Shown one piece after another: positions 60,198 through 64,000 of a stretch of DNA of 64,000 bases. Every line of letters begins with the position of its first letter. Position 1 is the first letter of the stretch. Under the pieces are notes generated by a model that was given only the letters and a program-made list of their open reading frames with translations, searched no databases and was not told the origin of the DNA. Made by a program: the position numbers and the translations under genes. The DNA lies in contig NZ_CP009630.1 of the NCBI RefSeq assembly GCF_000959445.1, forward strand, positions 1,116,001 to 1,180,000, read 5' to 3'. Origin of the DNA: Burkholderia vietnamiensis LMG 10929. GTDB taxonomy: Bacteria; Pseudomonadota; Gammaproteobacteria; Burkholderiales; Burkholderiaceae.

Positions 60198-61082
60198 ATG
60201 TCACTACGCGCATTCAGAACGCTGGTCGCGATCGCCCGATACCGGACCTTCGCACGCGCCGGCGAAGCGATCGGCCTTACGCAATCGGCGGTGAGCCTGC
60301 AGATCAAGGCGCTCGAAAGCGAATACAACGTCAGGCTGTTCGACCGGTCGCGCCGTCAGCCGGTGCTGACCGAAGCCGGCAACATTCTGCTCGCGCAGGC
60401 CGAACAGGTGCTCGCGCTGGTCGACCGGATTCCCGATGCGCTCAGCGACGAGAAGAAGCTCGTCGGCCGGCTGCGCATCGGCGCGATCCAGACCGCGCTG
60501 TCGGGCCCGCTGCCCGATGCGCTGCTGGCGCTGCGCGCCGCGCATCCGTCGCTGCGCGTGCACGTGTCGGCCGGCATGTCGGCCGAACTCGCGAACCGCG
60601 TCGCCGCCGGCGAGCTCGACGCGGCGATCACGACGCGCCCGGTGCGCCCGCACCCGCCCGCGCTCACGTGGACCACCTTGTACGAAGACCGCTTCTGGCT
60701 GCTCGCGCCGCCGCACGCGACGCAGCGCGACGCGCGCACGCTGCTCGACGCGCTGCCGTTCATCCGCTTCGACGCGCAGGCTTGGGCCGGCCGAATGATC
60801 GCCGCCGAGCTGCGCCGCATCGGCGTGCGCGTGCGCGAGCAAATGGTGCTCGACAGCGCGGAGACGATCGCACGGATGGTCGCGCGCGGCCTCGGCGCGG
60901 CGATCGTCGCGCTGCCCGACGCGACGCTCGCGCGGCTGCCGCCCGTCACGCGCCTGCCGTTCGGCGAGCCGCAGATGGGCCGCGAGGTCGTGCTGCTCGA
61001 ACATCAATCGCGCCCGGCCGAGCGCTTCGCGCGTGCGCTGGCGGCCGAAGTCACCGCGTCAGCGATGAGAATTTCTCATTGA
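60198..61082 (+). CDS. LysR-family transcriptional regulator
   Basis: A 294-residue regulator starting MSLRAFRTLVAIARYRTFARA; the helix-turn-helix is EAIGLTQSAVSLQIKALE. The substrate-binding domain follows. The AEC transporter gene starts about 140 bases downstream on the same strand and is its probable target. ATG 60198 matches the usual LysR start. Confidence 0.9.
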   Translation: MSLRAFRTLVAIARYRTFARAGEAIGLTQSAVSLQIKALESEYNVRLFDRSRRQPVLTEAGNILLAQAEQVLALVDRIPDALSDEKKLVGRLRIGAIQTALSGPLPDALLALRAAHPSLRVHVSAGMSAELANRVAAGELDAAITTRPVRPHPPALTWTTLYEDRFWLLAPPHATQRDARTLLDALPFIRFDAQAWAGRMIAAELRRIGVRVREQMVLDSAETIARMVARGLGAAIVALPDATLARLPPVTRLPFGEPQMGREVVLLEHQSRPAERFARALAAEVTASAMRISH

Positions 61083-61225
61083 ACGCCCGATAATTAACCA
61101 TTATTGCTGCTGGATCGGCGTGCTAACTTGGCGGCATCGTCACTCTTTCGATCGCCCGCCGTCATGTCGCCTGCCCGCTGGATTCCCGCGTCGCCGTGCT
61201 TCGCCGCCTGCCTGAGGGCGCGCCG

Positions 61226-62152
61226 ATGATCGGCCCCGTCCTGCTCGCGCTCGCGCCGGTCGCGCTGCTCGTCGCATTCGGCCACGGGCTGCGGCGCACG
61301 GGCTTCATCGGCGACGCGTTCTGGCCGCAAGCCGAGCGGCTCTGCTATTACGTGCTGCTGCCCGCGCTGTTCGCGCACGGCCTCGCGAATGCGCGGCTGC
61401 AAGCGCTGCCGGTCGTGCCGCTCGCCGCGGCGCTGGTCGGGTCGACCGCGGTCGTCGCGGCGCTGGTGCTGCTGGTTCGCCGGTTCGTGCAGGTCGACGG
61501 CGCGGGCTTCACGTCGGTGTTCCAGGGCGCGGTGCGCTTCAACAACTATGTCGGCACGGCGCTCGCCGCCGGGCTGTTCGGCGCGCGCGGGATCGCGCTC
61601 GCGGCCGTATGCGTCGCCGCCATCGTGCCGACCGTCAACCTGATGTGCGTGCTGGTGTTCGCGCGCTTCGGCGCGACGCGACTCGGCGCATGGGCGCTCG
61701 TGCACCGGATCGTGTCGAATCCGCTGGTCGTCGGCTGCGCGCTCGGGATCGCGATGCAGGCGGGCGGGATCGCGTTTCCGCCAGCGATCGAGCCGGCCGT
61801 GCGCGCGCTCGGCGCCGCGTCGATGCCGCTCGGCCTGCTGTGCGTGGGCGCTGCGCTGCGGTTCGACGCGGCGCGCGGCTGGATGCAGCCGATGTGTATC
61901 GCGTCTGCGTTCAAGTTCATGGCGATGCCGCTCGCGACGCTCGCGGCCGGCAGCCTGTTCGGGCTCGGCGATGCCGCGCTGACGATCGCGCTGCTGTTCC
62001 AGGCGCTGCCGACGTCGTCCTCGTCGTACATCATGGCGCGCCAGCTCGGCGGCGATGCACCGCTGATGGCAGGCATCACCGCGTTCCAGACGATTGCGGC
62101 CGCATTCGCGATGCCGGTCGTGCTGGCCGCGTTCGGCGCGCTGCCGATGTAG
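61226..62152 (+). CDS. AEC-family transporter (auxin efflux carrier superfamily)
   Basis: A 308-residue inner-membrane protein with about ten segments, split into two halves. Characteristic parts are YYVLLPALFAHGLANA, FNNYVGTALAAGLFG and the C-terminal LFQALPTSSSSYIMARQLGGD. Members export or import organic acids such as malonate or malate. A weak GAGGG precedes the ATG. The two octamer arrays begin 40 bases after its stop. Confidence 0.88.
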   Translation: MIGPVLLALAPVALLVAFGHGLRRTGFIGDAFWPQAERLCYYVLLPALFAHGLANARLQALPVVPLAAALVGSTAVVAALVLLVRRFVQVDGAGFTSVFQGAVRFNNYVGTALAAGLFGARGIALAAVCVAAIVPTVNLMCVLVFARFGATRLGAWALVHRIVSNPLVVGCALGIAMQAGGIAFPPAIEPAVRALGAASMPLGLLCVGAALRFDAARGWMQPMCIASAFKFMAMPLATLAAGSLFGLGDAALTIALLFQALPTSSSSYIMARQLGGDAPLMAGITAFQTIAAAFAMPVVLAAFGALPM

Positions 62153-62192
62153 CGCTGAACGGTCGGCGGGTGGAGGGCGACGGGTTGTCGCC

Positions 62193-62296
62193 GTTTCGCC
62201 GTTTCGCCGTTTCGCCGTTTCGCCGTTTCGCCGTTTCGCCGTTTCGCCGTTTCGCCGTTTCGCCGTTTCGCCGTTTCGCCGTGTCACCGTATTGCC
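62193..62296. repeat. Tandem array of the octamer GTTTCGCC (11 perfect copies, then 2 variants)
   Basis: From 62193 to 62280 the unit GTTTCGCC repeats 11 times without change, followed by GTGTCACC and GTATTGCC. Eight bases is not a multiple of three, so slippage would shift any overlapping frame. Confidence 0.95.
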
Positions 62297-62303
62297 GTGC
62301 CGC

Positions 62304-62440
62304 GATGCCGCGGTGCTGCGGTGCTGCGGTGCTGCGGTGCTGCGGTGCTGCGGTGCTGCGGTGCTGCGGTGCTGCGGTGCTGCGGTGCTGCGATGCTGCC
62401 GTATGCGATGCTGCCGTATGCGATGCTGCCGTCGCGGTGC
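62304..62440. repeat. Tandem array of the octamer GGTGCTGC (10 perfect copies) with 15-bp variants
   Basis: GATGCCGC is followed by ten copies of GGTGCTGC (62312-62391), then GATGCTGC-CGTATGC units of 15 bases, ending with another GGTGCTGC. It starts 24 bases after the first array's perfect part and shares its unit length. Confidence 0.92.
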
Positions 62441-62871
62441 TGCGGTATCGAGGCGCTACGGAGCCGCGGGCGCCTGCGGTGCTACGGGCTGCGTCGTCTG
62501 TCGCACATCGCCGCGTCAGCCGCCGCGCGTTCGCGCGTGCGCCCGACGTCGGCGCGCGCCAACGCTTCCGACCGCGAACGCTCGCACCGCTTCCGCCAAT
62601 CGCCAATCGCCGCCCGCCCCACCGATGCAGCCGCACGCGCGCCTGCATACCCCCAGCGGCGCCGATGCGCGCCCGCTTCTTCTCGCAGCCGCGCCGAAAA
62701 CCGCCTATGGTGAATGGAGCGTGTCGGTGCATGCGTCGCGCACGACCGTCCGACCGTCCGACGCCCGCACCGGCGGCGCCGGCGCCGCGTTCCGGCGCCA
62801 CGCCCCGCAATTGCGCGCACGCCCGGCCGTGTGCGCGATTGTGCCGCCCACCGGACCATCAGGAGGTATCC

Positions 62872-63246
62872 ATGAAAGCCGTGCTGCTCGTCAGTTCCGC
62901 CCTGCTCGCCATGGCGTCCGTTTCGGCGTCGGCTCAAGGCTCGATCACCAAAGTCGAAAACGGCGCGCTCGTCGCCGCGAACGGCATGACCGTCTACGCG
63001 TTCGACAAGGACAAACCGAACGCGGGCACCAGCGCGTGCAGCGGTCAGTGCGAAGCGCTCTGGCCGCCGTACAAGGCCAGCGCGACCGATGTGCCGGTCG
63101 GCCCCTATACGATCGTCAAGCGCGACGATGGCAGCCCGCAATGGGCATACAAGGGCAAGCCGCTGTATTTCTTCTCGAAGGACATGAAACAGGGCGACCG
63201 CAACGGCGACAACTTCAAGAACGCATGGCACGTGGTCGCGCCGTAG
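62872..63246 (+). CDS. COG4315-type secreted repeat protein (124 aa)
   Basis: A signal peptide (MKAVLLVSSALLAMASVSASAQ) precedes two copies of the COG4315 repeat: GMTVYAFDKDKPNAGTSACSGQCEALWPPY and later KPLYFFSKDMKQGDRNGDN. The Cys pair in SACSGQC and repeated Tyr-Phe/Asp are standard. Homologues sit in the periplasm or outer membrane; function unknown. AGGAGG lies five to six bases before the ATG. Confidence 0.88.
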   Translation: MKAVLLVSSALLAMASVSASAQGSITKVENGALVAANGMTVYAFDKDKPNAGTSACSGQCEALWPPYKASATDVPVGPYTIVKRDDGSPQWAYKGKPLYFFSKDMKQGDRNGDNFKNAWHVVAP

Positions 63247-63292
63247 GCGCCGTTCGCGCGCGTTCGCCGCGCCCACACGGGCCGCACGCATG

Positions 63293-63326
63293 AAAAAGCC
63301 CGCGCCGATCGTCGCTCGGCGCGGGC
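63293..63326 (-). terminator. Rho-independent terminator of mmsA
   Basis: GCCCGCGCCGA (63298-63308) pairs with TCGGCGCGGGC (63316-63326), 11 bp, 7-base loop. The A-run 63293-63297 is a T-run on the minus strand. It also lies downstream of the COG4315 gene and may serve both. Confidence 0.8.
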
Positions 63327-63381
63327 CTGCGTTGCTTCGCACACGCGGCGCCGCGCACCGGGCGCGGCAGCCGCGAACGCG

Positions 63382-64000
63382 TCAGCGGTTCGACGGGAAG
63401 CTGAACACCGTCCCTTCCCGCACGCCGGCCGACGGCCAGCGCTGCGTGATCGTCTTGCGCTTCGTGTAGAACCGCACCGCGTCCGGGCCGTAAGCGTGCA
63501 GATCGCCGAACAGCGAGCGCTTCCAGCCGCCGAACGAGTGGTACGCGACCGGCACCGGCAGCGGCACGTTGATGCCGACCATGCCGATCTGGATGTTGTC
63601 GCTGAAATAGCGCGCGGCCTCGCCGTCGCGCGTGAACAGGCACGTGCCGTTGCCGTATTCGTGCGCGTCGATCAGCGCCATCGCTTCGTCGAGCGAGTTC
63701 AGCCGGATCACGCCGAGCACCGGCCCGAAGATCTCGTGCTGATAGATCGGCATGCCCGGCTTCACGTGGTCGAACAGGCACGGGCCGAGGTAGTAGCCGC
63801 CGTCGTGGCCGTCGACCTTCACGCCGCGGCCGTCGACCACCAGCGTCGCGCCGGCTGCCACGCCCGCGTCGACGAAGCCCGTGACCTTGTCGAAGTGCTG
63901 CTTCGTGACGAGCGGCCCCATGTCGACGCCCGCGCCGTTGCCGGGGCCGACCTTCATTTTTTCGATCTCGGCCTTGAGCCCGGCGACGATGCGGTCGCCC
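63382..64000 (-). CDS. mmsA: CoA-acylating methylmalonate-semialdehyde dehydrogenase (5' end outside window)
   Basis: The C-terminal 205 residues of MmsA, which oxidises methylmalonate semialdehyde to propionyl-CoA in valine and myo-inositol breakdown. The frame is open to base 64000 (GDRIVAGLKAEIEKMKVGPG). Visible are GVDMGPLVTKQHFDKV, YYLGPCLFDHV, HEIFGPVLGVIR with the conserved Glu-Ile-Phe-Gly-Pro and the terminal YHSFGGWKRSLFGD. The catalytic cysteine lies outside the window. A terminator follows the stop. Confidence 0.93.
   Translation of the reverse strand, partial: GDRIVAGLKAEIEKMKVGPGNGAGVDMGPLVTKQHFDKVTGFVDAGVAAGATLVVDGRGVKVDGHDGGYYLGPCLFDHVKPGMPIYQHEIFGPVLGVIRLNSLDEAMALIDAHEYGNGTCLFTRDGEAARYFSDNIQIGMVGINVPLPVPVAYHSFGGWKRSLFGDLHAYGPDAVRFYTKRKTITQRWPSAGVREGTVFSFPSNR

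Larger units (their letters stand above)
62153..62871. other. Gene-free gap holding two tandem octamer arrays
   Basis: These 719 bases separate the AEC gene from the COG4315 gene. Apart from the arrays at 62193-62440 no coding signal is seen; long frames through them are made of the repeats. AGGAGG at 62861 serves the next gene. Confidence 0.6.

Noticed and set aside
62193..62440. CRISPR array
   Set aside because: The octamers are directly abutting with no spacers, and no cas genes are present.

Overview
The window is about 67% GC and reads as a Burkholderia chromosome, probably the second replicon of a Burkholderia cepacia complex species. The evidence is a Burkholderia-type acid phosphatase, a Gram-negative trimeric porin, two DUF4148 secreted peptides, a DUF3562 protein, and many IclR, LysR and GntR regulators with catabolic genes. 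I see no tRNA, rRNA, CRISPR array, insertion sequence or prophage. Genes run off both edges: a HipA kinase on the left and MmsA on the right.

Bases 1-10.8 kb: a HipA toxin fragment, 4-hydroxyphenylpyruvate dioxygenase diverging from an MHS-type MFS transporter, a solitary MurA paralogue, a PcaR/PobR-like IclR regulator, and a two-gene DNA repair operon. That operon is a FAN1-like VRR nuclease overlapping by 4 bases a nuclease-helicase, with a canonical LexA box at its start.

Bases 10.9-31.8 kb: a stress and signalling block. It holds a MipA outer-membrane protein, a CBS protein, a PRC-barrel protein, DUF4142 and BON periplasmic proteins, a hybrid histidine kinase, a sigma-54 activator without a sensor domain, an amino-acid chemoreceptor, two universal stress proteins, a DedA-rhodanese fusion and a CHASE/PAS kinase with a NarL-type regulator. 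The content resembles the low-oxygen-activated (lxa) locus known from B. cenocepacia.

Bases 31.8-41.5 kb: small secreted proteins, a class A penicillin-binding protein, a GntR/ornithine-cyclodeaminase divergent pair, then a receiver-only protein with a true FNR orthologue, a ribosome-hibernation-like protein and a micro-operon of small unknown proteins. FNR-like boxes precede both universal stress genes and the micro-operon, which suggests one oxygen-responsive regulon across the window.

Bases 41.5-64 kb: aromatic aminotransferase and permease with a divergent Lrp regulator, an EamA exporter, acid phosphatase and di-haem peroxidase, a methyltransferase, a CLC channel, cytosine deaminase, a porin, a LysR/FUSC efflux pair, a LysR/AEC pair, a hypervariable-looking pair of 8-bp tandem arrays, a small COG4315-type secreted protein and MmsA.

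The least expected items are the LexA-boxed FAN1/nuclease-helicase operon, a chain of decayed BON-gene tails, a hairpin cluster bracketed by 12-bp direct repeats, the paired octamer arrays, and a CCTACAA motif that recurs mostly in intergenic DNA.
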